A stretch of DNA of 64,000 nt, taken from NCBI RefSeq assembly GCF_016427555.1, contig NZ_JAELVS010000002.1, forward strand, positions 248,001 to 312,000, written 5' to 3'. The notes beneath the pieces are model-generated. The model worked only from the letters and a program-made list of their open reading frames with translations. It had not been told where the DNA came from and did not search any database. The DNA is from Marinobacter litoralis. GTDB lineage: Bacteria > Pseudomonadota > Gammaproteobacteria > Pseudomonadales > Oleiphilaceae. A program made the translations under genes and the position numbers. Within the stretch, counting starts at the first letter, position 1; the number at the start of each line of letters is the position of its first letter. This document shows, one piece after another, positions 19,226 through 30,274 of the stretch.

Positions 19226-19435
19226 TTACAGCGGCGTTACGTTCTCTGCCTGCGGGCCTTTCGGGCCCTGAGTAACGGTGAACTGCACCTGCTGACCTTC
19301 GGTCAGAGTGCGGAAGCCACCTGAGTTGATTGCGCTGTAGTGAACGAAAACGTCACTGCCGCCTTCCTGCTCAATAAAGCCAAAGCCTTTTGCTTCGTTG
19401 AACCATTTGACCTGGCCAGTTTTTGTATCAGACAT
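19226..19435 (-). CDS. Cold-shock protein, CspA family
   Basis: A 69-aa single cold-shock domain that binds single-stranded RNA/DNA and melts RNA structure. Both RNA-binding motifs are intact: KGFGFIEQ (RNP1) and VFVHYSAI (RNP2), framed by [12 protein letters not shown] at the start. A good sigma-70 promoter lies about 146 nt upstream (19588-19615), giving the long 5' leader typical of cold-regulated csp genes. Which paralogue it is cannot be told from sequence alone. Confidence 0.95.
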   Translation of the reverse strand: MSDTKTGQVKWFNEAKGFGFIEQEGGSDVFVHYSAINSGGFRTLTEGQQVQFTVTQGPKGPQAENVTPL

Positions 19436-19587
19436 TGATCTTTCCTGTACTTACTAAAAGGTTTGCCCTCACGGGACCATGCATGCTGAATAATTCGGGG
19501 CGTACTGATGAAAGGGGCAACGAAAAGCCGGGGCAGGACGTTGGTGCACATTCGCCAAATACCGCTGCAGAATTACACAGCAATTTC

Positions 19588-19615
19588 AGTATAGACCGAC
19601 TTTACCGTCCGTCAA
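19588..19615 (-). promoter_or_regulatory. Sigma-70 promoter of the cold-shock gene
   Basis: Read on the minus strand: TTGACG (19610-19615), 16-bp spacer, TATACT (19588-19593). Predicted start near 19581, which leaves a leader of about 146 nt before the ATG at 19435. The rest of the 310-bp gap between the cold-shock gene and prpE holds only this leader and the hairpin at 19687-19713. Confidence 0.7.
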
Positions 19616-19686
19616 TTTTTTATTTGTCGCATTCGAAAGTTTTTTTGTCATAAAAAACAATTGATTGTGACTTCTTGGGAAGCACA

Positions 19687-19713
19687 AGACCACCTCCGCA
19701 ATGGAGGTAGTCT
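19687..19713 (-). terminator. Hairpin downstream of prpE
   Basis: AGAC-ACCTCC and GGAGGT-GTCT arms (19687-19697 and 19703-19713) with a 5-nt loop and one G-U pair in the minus-strand RNA. It lies 33 nt after the prpE stop. The T-tract is poor (TTGTGC), so termination efficiency is uncertain. Confidence 0.6.
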
Positions 19714-19745
19714 CGAATCGTTTCTGCGAAGGTGCGTTTGGCAGG

Positions 19746-21620
19746 TCAGTGCCTGAGTGCTTCGCTGATTTCTTCCAGAATGGCCGGATCATCTATCGTA
19801 CTTGGTACGCTGTATTCTTCCTGATCGGCAATCTGACGAATGACTCTCCTCAGAATTTTGCCTGATCGCGTTTTGGGCAGACGCTCAACCACGATCGCGC
19901 GCCGGAAACAGGCTATCGCGCCAATTTTTTCTCGCACCATCTCTACAAGCTCTTCTTCGAGCTCATCCGGGTCGATGGTCGCGCCGTCTTTAATGAGCAC
20001 CAAGCCAATGGGTAACTGGCCTTTGAGGTCGTCGTGGGCGCCAACAACGCAACACTCAGCGATTGCCGGATGAGAGGCGACCACTTCTTCCATTTCACCG
20101 GTTGAGAGGCGATGGCCTGCCACGTTAATGACATCGTCGGTTCGACCCATGATGAAAACGTAACCATCTTCGTCAATGTAGCCGCCATCGCCTGAACTGT
20201 AGTAGCCCGGAATCGGGCGGAGATAACTGTTCAGGAAGCGTTCGTCGTCGCCCCAAACGGTCATCAGGCAGCCGGGGGGCAGCGGAAGTTTTACGGCGAT
20301 CTGGCCTTGCTCACCATCGGGAACGACAGAGCCATCCACGTTGACCACGCGCACATCGTAGCCCGGTGACGGTACGGTTGAAGAGCCGGGTTTGGTGGCC
20401 ATCATTTCGATTCCGGCCGGGTTGCAGCAGATTGCCCATCCGGTTTCGGTTTGCCACCAATGATCCAGAATTGGAAGGTTGGTGTTCTCTTTCAGCCATT
20501 CGTAGGTAGGCGGGTCCAAGCGTTCGCCGGCCAGATAAATCCGCTTCAGTGACGAGGTGTCGTATTTGCTGAGCTGTGTGGCTTCGGGGTCTTCCTTTCG
20601 AACCGCGCGAAAGGCCGTGGGGGCGGTAAACAGTATGTCTACCTTGTGGTCCTGGATGACTCGCCAGAAGGCCCCCGCATCGGGCGTTTTAATGGGTTTG
20701 CCTTCGTAAAGCACCGTGGTGCAGCCGGCGAACAGCGGACCGTAAACAATGTAGCTGTGCCCAACAACCCAGCCAACGTCGGAGGCTGCCCAATACACAT
20801 CCCCGGGGTTCGCATCGTAGACCAGGCCCATGCTGTACTTGAGTGCAACAGCATGGCCGCCGTTATCCCGAACTACGCCCTTGGGTTTGCCCGTGGTCCC
20901 CGAGGTGTAGAGGATGTAGAGCGGATCGGTGGCGTTCACTGGCACGGGGTCAGCGGGCGTGGCGCTTGCGCATAGATCGTACCAGTCCCGGTCCCGGCTG
21001 GCTTCCATGCTGGCTTTTGCTTGAGAGCGTTGGAACACCACGCAGATCTCGGGCTTATGGCTCGATTGCTCGATGGCTTTATCTACTAGCGGCTTGTATT
21101 CAATTACGGTGCTGATTTCGATACCGCAAGAGGCGGTGATGACAGCTTTTGGAGTGGCATCATCAATTCGCACAGCCAGTTCATGAGCCGCAAACCCGCC
21201 AAATACCACCGAGTGGATAGCGCCAAGACGTGCGCAGGCCAGCATGGCAATGGCGGCTTGGGGGATCATCGGCATATAGATAATGACCCGGTCGCCTTTT
21301 TGTATGCCTTGCGCTTTCAATGCGCCTGCGAAAATTGCGACCTCGTCGCGCAGCTCGTTGTATGTGTAGGTTTTCTGGGTGTTGGTGACCGGCGAATCGT
21401 AAATAAGGGCGGCCTGGTCGCCACGGCCAGCGCGAATGTTGGCATCCAGCGCAACATCGCTGGTGTTCAGTGTTCCGTCTGGAAACCATTCGCCGTGACC
21501 GTTTTCGAGCGGCCGCCAGATGGTGTTGGGTGCCGAGGTCCAATCGATGTGGCGGGCTTGTTCGCGCCAGAAGTCGTCACGTTGATCGATGGAATGGCGA
21601 AATGCGGAGTTGTAGCTCAT
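19746..21620 (-). CDS. prpE: Propionyl-CoA synthetase (PrpE/ACSS3 type)
   Basis: AMP-forming acyl-CoA synthetase that activates propionate to propionyl-CoA for the 2-methylcitrate cycle; it may also take acetate. The 624-aa protein has an N-terminal ACAS region (QRDDFWREQARHIDW), the P-loop-like YTSGTTGKPKGVVRDNGGH (AMP-binding), WWQTETGW, the hinge GRTDDVINVAGHRLST, and the catalytic Lys in PKTRSGKILRR. The VRDNGGHAVAL block is characteristic of the PrpE branch rather than Acs. ATG 21620 has GGAG 5 nt upstream. It is far from prpB/prpC at 62 kb, so it is a separate unit. Confidence 0.9.
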   Translation of the reverse strand: MSYNSAFRHSIDQRDDFWREQARHIDWTSAPNTIWRPLENGHGEWFPDGTLNTSDVALDANIRAGRGDQAALIYDSPVTNTQKTYTYNELRDEVAIFAGALKAQGIQKGDRVIIYMPMIPQAAIAMLACARLGAIHSVVFGGFAAHELAVRIDDATPKAVITASCGIEISTVIEYKPLVDKAIEQSSHKPEICVVFQRSQAKASMEASRDRDWYDLCASATPADPVPVNATDPLYILYTSGTTGKPKGVVRDNGGHAVALKYSMGLVYDANPGDVYWAASDVGWVVGHSYIVYGPLFAGCTTVLYEGKPIKTPDAGAFWRVIQDHKVDILFTAPTAFRAVRKEDPEATQLSKYDTSSLKRIYLAGERLDPPTYEWLKENTNLPILDHWWQTETGWAICCNPAGIEMMATKPGSSTVPSPGYDVRVVNVDGSVVPDGEQGQIAVKLPLPPGCLMTVWGDDERFLNSYLRPIPGYYSSGDGGYIDEDGYVFIMGRTDDVINVAGHRLSTGEMEEVVASHPAIAECCVVGAHDDLKGQLPIGLVLIKDGATIDPDELEEELVEMVREKIGAIACFRRAIVVERLPKTRSGKILRRVIRQIADQEEYSVPSTIDDPAILEEISEALRH

Positions 21621-21728
21621 AAGCTCCACCTTAGTTGAGCGGTTTTTATTTTATGTTTGGTTCCGTCAACTGTAGGAGTTTTGAGGGGCTGAGCTAGTAG
21701 ACCATAGGCGTAGTAAGGGGCGATTAGT

Positions 21729-23078
21729 TTACCGTGGCTCAATCTCTGTAACGCTCGCCGAAACATGCCCTTGGCCGAATTGGGTGCGAATGGTGTCGCC
21801 TGTTGAGAGTTGGTTTGCGTTTCGGACGATGTCGCCGGATTCGTTTTTGACAATGGCGTAACCTCGGCCGAGCGTGGCGAGGGGGCTGACAACATTCAGA
21901 GTTTGCGCCTGCAGCTGGAGCTTGTCTTGTTGCAGTCTCAGGTTGTGCTGTATCGCCGCATGCATGCGTTCACTCAGTCTGACCACTTGCTCTTGTGTGC
22001 TGAAGAGGAGTTTCTGGGGAGATTGGGTTTTCAGCCGCTGGGCCAGGTGGCTGGTTGCAAGCGACTGGTGTTCCATTTTTTGCCGCATGGCCTTGTTCAG
22101 GCGCATGTCGAGCTCGTCCATGCGTTGTGCTTTGTCCTGCAGTTCCCGGCGAGGGTCCCGAAGGCGAGCGCTAAGGTGTCCCAGTTGGTTTTCCAGTCGT
22201 TTAAACAAGCGTTGTGCCGAGTGACCCAAGCGCACCTGTTGTTCATTCAGGCGGCGAAGCCAGTCTTGTTGGTCCGGAGAGATTTTCTCGGCGGCGGCTG
22301 ACGGGGTCGGAGCCCGCAAATCGGCAACGAAGTCGGCAATGGTGACATCAACTTCGTGACCAACAGCGCTGACCGTGGGGATAGGGCAGTTGGCAATTGC
22401 CCTGGCTACCGCTTCCTCATTGAAACACCACAAATCTTCGAGAGAACCACCGCCCCGACCGATGATCAGAACATCTGCGACATTGTGCCTTTGCGCGCGC
22501 TCGATGGCGTTGACAATTTCAGCGGTAGCCGCCTGGCCCTGAACGGCAGTTGGATAAAGTGTCACGGGAATGGCAGGACAGCGTCGCGCAAGTACGGTCA
22601 GGATGTCGTGAATTGCCGCGCCCGTGGGCGAGGTGATCACGCCAATGTGTCTTGGCGTCGGCGGTAGTGGTTTTTTACCGGTTGGCTCAAACAAGCCTTC
22701 TGCTTGAAGCTTTACTTTAAGTGCTTCGAACGCTTGCTGCAGCGCGCCCAGGCCAGCCGGTTCCATGTGCTCGACAATGATCTGGAAATCGCCCCGGTTT
22801 TCGTAGAGGGTGACCTTGCCGCGAATGCGAATTTGGTCGCCTTCGCGGGGCAGGGTGCGAATGCGTTGGTTGGCGCCTCGAAACATAGCGCAGCGAATCT
22901 GGCATTTTTGGTCTTTTAGCGAGAAATACCAGTGCCCGGAAGATGGTCGCGACAGCCCCGAAATTTCGCCTTCGACCCATACCTGCATAAAGCTGGTTTC
23001 CAACAGGCGACGAGCCTGACGGTTCAGTTCACTGACGCTCAGAGCGTGGGGGCGGGTGTCCGGATAGGCGGGGGTCAA
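21729..23078 (-). CDS. xseA: Exodeoxyribonuclease VII large subunit
   Basis: Large catalytic subunit of ExoVII, a single-strand-specific exonuclease used in repair and recombination with XseB. The 449-aa protein begins with an OB-fold (about 10-105: LLETSFMQVWVEGEISGLSR, GHWYFSLKD), followed by the catalytic domain with VITSPTGAAIHDI, IIGRGGGSLEDLWCFN and SAVGHEVDVTIADFVAD, then a long coiled-coil and a short C-terminal barrel (LGRGYAIV). Start is a TTG at 23078 with GGAG 7 nt upstream. It is divergent from guaB. Confidence 0.95.
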   Translation of the reverse strand: MTPAYPDTRPHALSVSELNRQARRLLETSFMQVWVEGEISGLSRPSSGHWYFSLKDQKCQIRCAMFRGANQRIRTLPREGDQIRIRGKVTLYENRGDFQIIVEHMEPAGLGALQQAFEALKVKLQAEGLFEPTGKKPLPPTPRHIGVITSPTGAAIHDILTVLARRCPAIPVTLYPTAVQGQAATAEIVNAIERAQRHNVADVLIIGRGGGSLEDLWCFNEEAVARAIANCPIPTVSAVGHEVDVTIADFVADLRAPTPSAAAEKISPDQQDWLRRLNEQQVRLGHSAQRLFKRLENQLGHLSARLRDPRRELQDKAQRMDELDMRLNKAMRQKMEHQSLATSHLAQRLKTQSPQKLLFSTQEQVVRLSERMHAAIQHNLRLQQDKLQLQAQTLNVVSPLATLGRGYAIVKNESGDIVRNANQLSTGDTIRTQFGQGHVSASVTEIEPR

Positions 23079-23177
23079 TGTCGGGCTCCGTGGAATTTAT
23101 ACGCAATAGCCGAGAAGGTGACGGGTAAAAATAACGGAAATTCAGAAAGATGCAACCTGATGGTAAGAACCCCGTGG

Positions 23178-23206
23178 TTTACTGTGTTCTGTCACCACTT
23201 TATAAT
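23178..23206 (+). promoter_or_regulatory. Sigma-70 promoter of guaB
   Basis: TTTACT (23178-23183), 17-bp spacer, perfect TATAAT (23201-23206). Predicted start about 23213, so the guaB leader is about 80 nt and contains the hairpin at 23230-23251. Confidence 0.75.
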
Positions 23207-23217
23207 AGATCGATTAA

Positions 23218-24756
<1,539 letters not shown>

Positions 24757-24771
24757 TTATTGCTTGATTTG

Positions 24772-24802
24772 ACACAGCCCGGTTTCCGGGCTGTGTTGTT
24801 TC
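24772..24802 (+). terminator. Terminator/attenuator between guaB and guaA
   Basis: Perfect 11-bp arms ACACAGCCCGG (24772-24782) and CCGGGCTGTGT (24786-24796), 3-nt loop, then TGTTTC. It sits in the 65-bp gap of the guaBA pair, so it probably lowers read-through into guaA. Confidence 0.8.
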
Positions 24803-24821
24803 TTTTCAGCCCGAGGACTCC

Positions 24822-26399
24822 ATGGCTCAGAACATTCACGATCACCGTATCCTGATTCTCGATTTCGGCTCCCAGTACACCCAACTCATTGCTCGCCGTG
24901 TTCGGGAGATTGGCGTGTACTGCGAGGTGAAAGCCTTTGATATCACCGAAGATGAACTCAGCGACTTCAACCCCAAAGGCATCATTCTGGCCGGTGGGCC
25001 TGAATCGGTTACCGAACTGGGCGGGCCGCGTGCGCCCGAGGGCCTGTTCGAAAAAGGTATTCCGGTGCTCGGCATTTGCTACGGCATGCAGACCATGGCC
25101 GAGCAGTTGGGCGGCCGGGTTGCCAGTTCGGAGAAGCGCGAATTTGGCTATGCACAAGTAAAAGTGCGCGCAAAAGGGCCGTTGCTGAACGACATAACTG
25201 ATCACCTGACACCCGCCGGCGATTCTTTACTGGATGTTTGGATGAGTCATGGCGACAAAGTAGTTGCCATGCCTGAAGGCTTTGAACTTCTCGCATCGAC
25301 CGAAAGCGCACCGATTGCGGCAATGCAGGACTTGTCGCGCAATTTGTTCGGCGTTCAGTTCCATCCGGAGGTCACTCATACGCTGCAGGGCAAGCGGATT
25401 CTTGAGCACTTTGTTCTGAATATCTGTGAGTGCGAAGCTTTATGGACCCCGGCCAAAATCGTAGACGATGCCGTGCGTCAGATTCGCGAGCAGGTAGGTA
25501 ACGATAAAGTGCTGCTGGGCCTGTCTGGCGGTGTTGATTCGTCGGTTACGGCTGCTTTGTTGCACAAAGCTATTGGTGATCAGCTGACCTGCGTGTTCGT
25601 TGATAACGGCCTGCTGCGCCTGAACGAGGGCGACCAGGTTATGGATATGTTCGGTAGCAGCATGGGTGTAAAGGTCATTCGCGCGGATGCCGAAGATCTT
25701 TTCCTGTCCAAGCTGAAGGGCGTCAGCGATCCCGAGCAGAAGCGAAAAGTCATCGGTAACACCTTTATCGAGGTATTCGACGAGGAAGCCGCGAAGATCA
25801 AAGACGTGAACTGGCTGGCTCAGGGCACGATCTATCCAGATGTGATCGAATCAGCGGCCTCCAAGACCGGCAAGGCTCATGTGATCAAGTCGCATCACAA
25901 CGTAGGCGGTTTGCCAGAAACCATGAAGCTGAAGCTGGTTGAGCCCTTGCGTGAATTGTTCAAGGACGAAGTTCGCCGAATCGGGCTTGAGCTGGGTCTG
26001 CCTTACGACATGGTGTATCGCCATCCGTTCCCGGGACCGGGTCTTGGTGTCCGGATTCTGGGCGAGGTGAAAAAAGAGTACGCTGATATTCTGCGCCATG
26101 CCGATGCTATCTTCCTGGAAGAGCTTCATCGTGCCGATTTGTACCACAAAACCAGTCAGGCATTTGCAGTTTTCTTGCCGGTGAGATCCGTGGGTGTGGT
26201 CGGCGATGCGCGTCGCTATGAGTGGGTTGTGGCACTGCGTGCGGTAGAAACCATCGACTTCATGACCGCTCGTTGGGCTCATTTGCCATACGAGCTGTTG
26301 GAAACGGTTTCCAACCGAATTATTAACGAGATCAGCGGCATTTCCCGGGTGACTTATGATGTTTCATCCAAGCCCCCGGCGACGATTGAGTGGGAGTGA
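24822..26399 (+). CDS. guaA: GMP synthase (glutamine-hydrolysing)
   Basis: Aminates XMP to GMP using glutamine and ATP. The 525-aa protein has an N-terminal class I glutamine amidotransferase (about 10-200) with nucleophile Cys in LGICYGMQ and the His/Glu in [11 protein letters not shown], an ATP-pyrophosphatase domain with the P-loop [10 protein letters not shown], and a C-terminal dimerisation domain ending PPATIEWE. Downstream of guaB, with its own terminator at 26445. Confidence 0.97.
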   Translation: MAQNIHDHRILILDFGSQYTQLIARRVREIGVYCEVKAFDITEDELSDFNPKGIILAGGPESVTELGGPRAPEGLFEKGIPVLGICYGMQTMAEQLGGRVASSEKREFGYAQVKVRAKGPLLNDITDHLTPAGDSLLDVWMSHGDKVVAMPEGFELLASTESAPIAAMQDLSRNLFGVQFHPEVTHTLQGKRILEHFVLNICECEALWTPAKIVDDAVRQIREQVGNDKVLLGLSGGVDSSVTAALLHKAIGDQLTCVFVDNGLLRLNEGDQVMDMFGSSMGVKVIRADAEDLFLSKLKGVSDPEQKRKVIGNTFIEVFDEEAAKIKDVNWLAQGTIYPDVIESAASKTGKAHVIKSHHNVGGLPETMKLKLVEPLRELFKDEVRRIGLELGLPYDMVYRHPFPGPGLGVRILGEVKKEYADILRHADAIFLEELHRADLYHKTSQAFAVFLPVRSVGVVGDARRYEWVVALRAVETIDFMTARWAHLPYELLETVSNRIINEISGISRVTYDVSSKPPATIEWE

Positions 26400-26444
26400 T
26401 AAGTACACCCCCGAGTCTAATGGACAGTGAAATCTAAGTAACTG

Positions 26445-26475
26445 AAAAGCCCACCGTGTTGTGGGCTTTTTGGTT
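26445..26475 (+). terminator. Rho-independent terminator of guaA
   Basis: AAAAGCCCAC (26445-26454) and GTGGGCTTTT (26461-26470) with a 6-nt loop, continuing into a T-rich run (TTTTTGGTTTTT). Confidence 0.9.
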
Positions 26476-26564
26476 TTTCACAATCGTGAAGAAAAAACTG
26501 GTGATTTCTGCGGTTTTTCCTAAGCTTAGCTAATGTTAGTCGTGCGATAGAGAAAGAGTGAGAT

Positions 26565-28628
26565 ATGGAAAATCATCACGCGGATACAAGGGATGCTGTA
26601 CGCCAGTTGTTTGATACGGTCGATGCGATTTCTGTCCAGGGATACGATCAGGAGCTGAAAGTTGTTTACTGGAATATAGGCAGCGAGAAACTCTACGGCT
26701 ATACCGCCGATGAGGCGGTAGGGCGAACCTTGGATGAATTGATCATTCCTGAACACATGCGCGAGGATGTTGTTACGGCGCACCGGAACTGGGTGATCAG
26801 CGGTGTTGAAATACCCGCCTCCGAGCTTACCCTGAGAAATAGAAATGGCGAGGATGTAAGCGTCTATTCAAGTCACGTCATGTTCCGGAATGCGAGCGAT
26901 GAATACGAAATGTATTGCATCGACGTTTACCTGGGCGATGTAAAAAAAGCTCAGCGCCAGGCGGTTTCAAAAGACGAATTGCTGAACAGCGTTTTCCAGT
27001 CTATCCCGGATCTGTTTTTTTTGTTGACGGAAGACGGGAGAATTATTGACTGCCACGCAGGGGATAGTCAGAAGCTCTACGTGCAGTATGAGAAAATCGT
27101 TGGCAAACATATGGTCGATTTTCTGCCGGAAGAGGTGTCGGCCAAGTTCAAGGTTTCCATTGCAAAAGCAATAGCAGAAGGCGGTGTCCTGAGCCTTGAA
27201 TATTATTTAGATCTACCGATTGGCAGGATCTATTTTGAAGCGAGGCTCAGCCATTTGTCTGGCCAGAAGCAGATCGTCGTTATCGCACGCGATATTACAG
27301 AGGCCCACGAAGCCGCAGAGCTTATCCGAAAGCAGGCTTATTTCGACTCTTTGACTTCGATACCCAATCGCCTCCTGTCACTTGATCGCCTATCGCAGAT
27401 GGTTAAAGAGATGGATCGCAGTGGCGAGAAAGCGGCCGTTGTGTTTCTTGATATTGATGATTTTAAAAAGATTAATGATTCGCTTGGTCATGAGGTAGGT
27501 GACAAGGTTCTCGTTGAAGCGGCCAATCGCCTGAGTTCGGTGGTGCGGGACTCGGATACCGTGGGGCGATTGGGGGGAGATGAATTTATCGTGTTGCTGG
27601 GGGCGTTGGCTGAAAGTTTTGATGCCGTCGGCACGGTAGAGAAATTGTTGGGTGCATTCAGAGAACCGTTCACGATTGATGGTCGAGAGCTGATCCTGAC
27701 GACCAGTATTGGGGTTGCCGTATTTCCGGATAACGGCGAGTGTGCCACCGATTTATTGCGCAATGCTGACGCGGCGATGTATCAGTCAAAAGAAGCGGGG
27801 CGTAACACCTATTCGTTTTTCACGAAGCAAATGAACGCCATGATTTTGCACCGCTTGGAGATTGAAGAGCAGCTGTACGGCGCGCTAGAGCGTGGCGAAT
27901 TTGAGGTTTGCTTCCAGCCTAAGATCAATTTGCGCAGCGGGCAAATTATGGGTGCTGAGGCTTTGCTTCGATGGCACAGTTCGGTGATGGGGACTATCGC
28001 GCCGGATGAATTTATACCCATTGCTGAACAAACAGGGTTGATCGTTCCGATTGGAAAGTATGTGCTCGCCCAGTCATTGGCGTGTCTGAAAAGTTGGGGC
28101 GATGGCCAAGACTATACGATGGCGGTAAATCTTTCTCCTCGACAGTTCAGGGACCCGGATTTTATCGAGTTTGTAAAAACATCGCTCAATGCGTCTGGCG
28201 TCGCGCCAGATCGATTGGAGTTCGAAATTACCGAAGGCGTGTTGCTGATAGGCCAGGGGTGCGTCGATGATATTTTGAAAGGGTTGCATGGTTTAGGCGT
28301 GAAGCTGTCAATGGATGACTTCGGAACCGGGTATTCATCATTAAGTTATCTGCGGCAGTACGATTTTGACCTCCTCAAAATTGACCGGAGTTTTGTCGCG
28401 GGTATCACTACCATTAAAGAAGACCGTGACCTTGTTACGGCAACGATTGCCATGGCCCATAGTCTGAACTTGCAGGTGGTTGCTGAGGGCGTGGAAACCG
28501 GCGATCAGCTTGATCTTTTGCATAAGCTGGGATGTGATGTGGCGCAGGGGTACCATTTCAGTAAGCCGATTCCGGCGAATGATTTGATGGATTTCCGGTT
28601 AGTCGATACTTGTATACCCGGCGGCTAA
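26565..28628 (+). CDS. PAS-PAS-GGDEF-EAL cyclic-di-GMP signalling protein
   Basis: A 687-aa soluble protein that may both make and break cyclic di-GMP. Domains in order: PAS (about 12-125), second PAS (about 135-247), GGDEF (about 255-420) and EAL (about 435-680). The GGDEF motif is intact at about residue 335, with an RxxD product-inhibition site (RDSD) five residues before it. The EAL motif (EALLRW, about 463) and the loop-6 DDFGTGYSS (about 583) are also intact. No transmembrane segments, so the signal is probably cytoplasmic. It stands alone between terminators; its input ligand is unknown. Confidence 0.93.
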   Translation: MENHHADTRDAVRQLFDTVDAISVQGYDQELKVVYWNIGSEKLYGYTADEAVGRTLDELIIPEHMREDVVTAHRNWVISGVEIPASELTLRNRNGEDVSVYSSHVMFRNASDEYEMYCIDVYLGDVKKAQRQAVSKDELLNSVFQSIPDLFFLLTEDGRIIDCHAGDSQKLYVQYEKIVGKHMVDFLPEEVSAKFKVSIAKAIAEGGVLSLEYYLDLPIGRIYFEARLSHLSGQKQIVVIARDITEAHEAAELIRKQAYFDSLTSIPNRLLSLDRLSQMVKEMDRSGEKAAVVFLDIDDFKKINDSLGHEVGDKVLVEAANRLSSVVRDSDTVGRLGGDEFIVLLGALAESFDAVGTVEKLLGAFREPFTIDGRELILTTSIGVAVFPDNGECATDLLRNADAAMYQSKEAGRNTYSFFTKQMNAMILHRLEIEEQLYGALERGEFEVCFQPKINLRSGQIMGAEALLRWHSSVMGTIAPDEFIPIAEQTGLIVPIGKYVLAQSLACLKSWGDGQDYTMAVNLSPRQFRDPDFIEFVKTSLNASGVAPDRLEFEITEGVLLIGQGCVDDILKGLHGLGVKLSMDDFGTGYSSLSYLRQYDFDLLKIDRSFVAGITTIKEDRDLVTATIAMAHSLNLQVVAEGVETGDQLDLLHKLGCDVAQGYHFSKPIPANDLMDFRLVDTCIPGG

Positions 28629-28651
28629 ACAAAGGCGAAGCTCCTTTGTTT
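28627..28651 (+). terminator. Hairpin overlapping the stop of the GGDEF-EAL gene
   Basis: AAACAAAGG (28627-28635) and CCTTTGTTT (28643-28651) with a 7-nt loop; the first arm starts within the TAA stop. The stem is A/T-rich at the base and lacks a separate T run, so it is a moderate terminator candidate. Confidence 0.5.
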
Positions 28652-28742
28652 GGTTAAGATGCTGAATAGTGGTATTTTTGTCGAACTTCCGGATTGCCTG
28701 CTACCGCGCTGGTTCAAGTTCCTATCAGACGACCCTCTTTAT

Positions 28743-29246
28743 ATGTCAGATTTACAAGCCAATGACGAATACTGGATGGCGCGGGCGCTGTCGCTGGCGG
28801 CTCATGCCGCTGCGAAAGATGAAGTACCCGTAGGGGCTGTGGTCGTTCGTGATGGTCGGGAGTTGGGGGTAGGCTATAATGCGCCTATCACCGGCTGCGA
28901 CCCGACGGCCCATGCGGAAGTTCGCGCATTGCGTGATGCGGCCGCAAGGGCTGGTAATTACCGGCTGAGCGGGGCAACGCTTTACGTAACTTTGGAGCCC
29001 TGTACCATGTGCGTGGGGGCGATAGTGCACAGCCGTGTTAGCCGCATTGTTTATGGGGCGAAAGAGCCCAAGGCCGGGGCCGTTGAATCCGCACGGCGCA
29101 CATTGGACGAGCCGTTCCTTAACTGGCAGGTGGACGCTCTTGGAGGGGTTCTGGCGGACGAATGCGGTCAAATGATCAGCGATTTTTTCAGCCGCCGGCG
29201 TGATGAAATACGCCGGAAGCGCAAACAAAATTCAGGGAAGGAGTAA
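28743..29246 (+). CDS. tadA: tRNA-specific adenosine deaminase
   Basis: Deaminates adenosine 34 to inosine in tRNA-Arg(ACG), allowing wobble reading. The 167-aa protein carries the zinc/catalytic motifs HAE (about residue 57) and PCTMC (86-90), with NYRLSGATLYVTLEPC between them and the C-terminal ADECGQMISDFFSRRRDEIRRK typical of TadA. ATG 28743 gives the family length; longer starts from 28650 exist, but their extra residues do not resemble TadA. Only 6 nt precede galE. Confidence 0.93.
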   Translation: MSDLQANDEYWMARALSLAAHAAAKDEVPVGAVVVRDGRELGVGYNAPITGCDPTAHAEVRALRDAAARAGNYRLSGATLYVTLEPCTMCVGAIVHSRVSRIVYGAKEPKAGAVESARRTLDEPFLNWQVDALGGVLADECGQMISDFFSRRRDEIRRKRKQNSGKE

Positions 29247-29252
29247 TCCCAC

Positions 29253-30242
29253 GTGAAAGTACTTGTGACCGGCGGTGCCGGCTATATCGGTAGTCACGTT
29301 GTCCGTCAGTTGGCCGCGGCAGGCCATGACATCGTGGTGTTTGATAACCTGTCCACCGGATACCGATGGGCGGTGACGGCGGGTGAGTTGGTAGTAGGCG
29401 ATCTTTGCGATGAGGATGCGATCGAAGCGTTGTTCGCAGCTCACGACTTTGAGGCTGTTTTGCACTTTGCAGCGAACATTGTGGTGCCCGAGTCGGTCAG
29501 CAACCCGCTGAAGTACTACAGCAATAACACACGCAATACTCTGAATCTGCTCAAGGCAATTGAGCGCCATAAAATACCTTACATGGTGTTTTCGTCCACA
29601 GCGGCGGTCTATGGCATGCCTGAGCAGACGGTACTGACTGAGGATATGCCGCTGGCACCGATCAATCCCTATGGCGCATCGAAAATGATGAGCGAGCGGA
29701 TGATTATGGATCTGGCCGCCGCTTCCGGCCTCAATTACGTGGTTTTGCGCTACTTCAACGTTGCCGGCGCCAATCCGGATGGTCTTCTGGGGCAGGCGAC
29801 ACCCGAAGCCACTCACCTTATCAAAGTGGCTTGTGAGTGTGTGACCGGCCAACGAGAAGGCATGAGCGTTTTCGGAACAGACTACGAAACCCGTGATGGC
29901 ACCTGTGTTCGCGACTACATTCACGTAGAAGATTTGGCTAAAGCTCACGTGATGGCGCTGAGTTACATGGCAGAAGGCGGTGAGTCGCAGGTGCTTAACT
30001 GTGGCTATGGCAGCGGCTTTACGGTTAACGAAGTGATCGATGTAGTCAAAGAAGAATCTGGAATTGATTTCCCGGTTGAAACTACGGGCCGGCGCCCGGG
30101 CGACCCGGCAGCGCTTATGGCCGATAATGCCAGAATCAAGGAAGTGTTAGGTTGGCAGCCCGATTACGATGATCTCAACACAATCGTGCGCACTGCGCTG
30201 GCTTGGGAAAAGATCTGGCTTCAGAAAAAATCAGCGAAATAA
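29253..30242 (+). CDS. galE: UDP-glucose 4-epimerase
   Basis: Short-chain dehydrogenase/reductase-type epimerase interconverting UDP-glucose and UDP-galactose. The 329-aa protein has the NAD-binding GGAGYIGSHVVRQL at the N-terminus, FSSTAAVYG, the catalytic Tyr-x3-Lys in NPYGASKM, and YFNVAGANPDG. GTG start at 29253 follows AAGGAG. It lies between tadA and ugd and probably forms a UDP-sugar unit with ugd, 32 nt downstream. Confidence 0.93.
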   Translation: MKVLVTGGAGYIGSHVVRQLAAAGHDIVVFDNLSTGYRWAVTAGELVVGDLCDEDAIEALFAAHDFEAVLHFAANIVVPESVSNPLKYYSNNTRNTLNLLKAIERHKIPYMVFSSTAAVYGMPEQTVLTEDMPLAPINPYGASKMMSERMIMDLAAASGLNYVVLRYFNVAGANPDGLLGQATPEATHLIKVACECVTGQREGMSVFGTDYETRDGTCVRDYIHVEDLAKAHVMALSYMAEGGESQVLNCGYGSGFTVNEVIDVVKEESGIDFPVETTGRRPGDPAALMADNARIKEVLGWQPDYDDLNTIVRTALAWEKIWLQKKSAK

Positions 30243-30274
30243 CGCTTTAATCTATTGGTTTCGGGAAAGACTTC

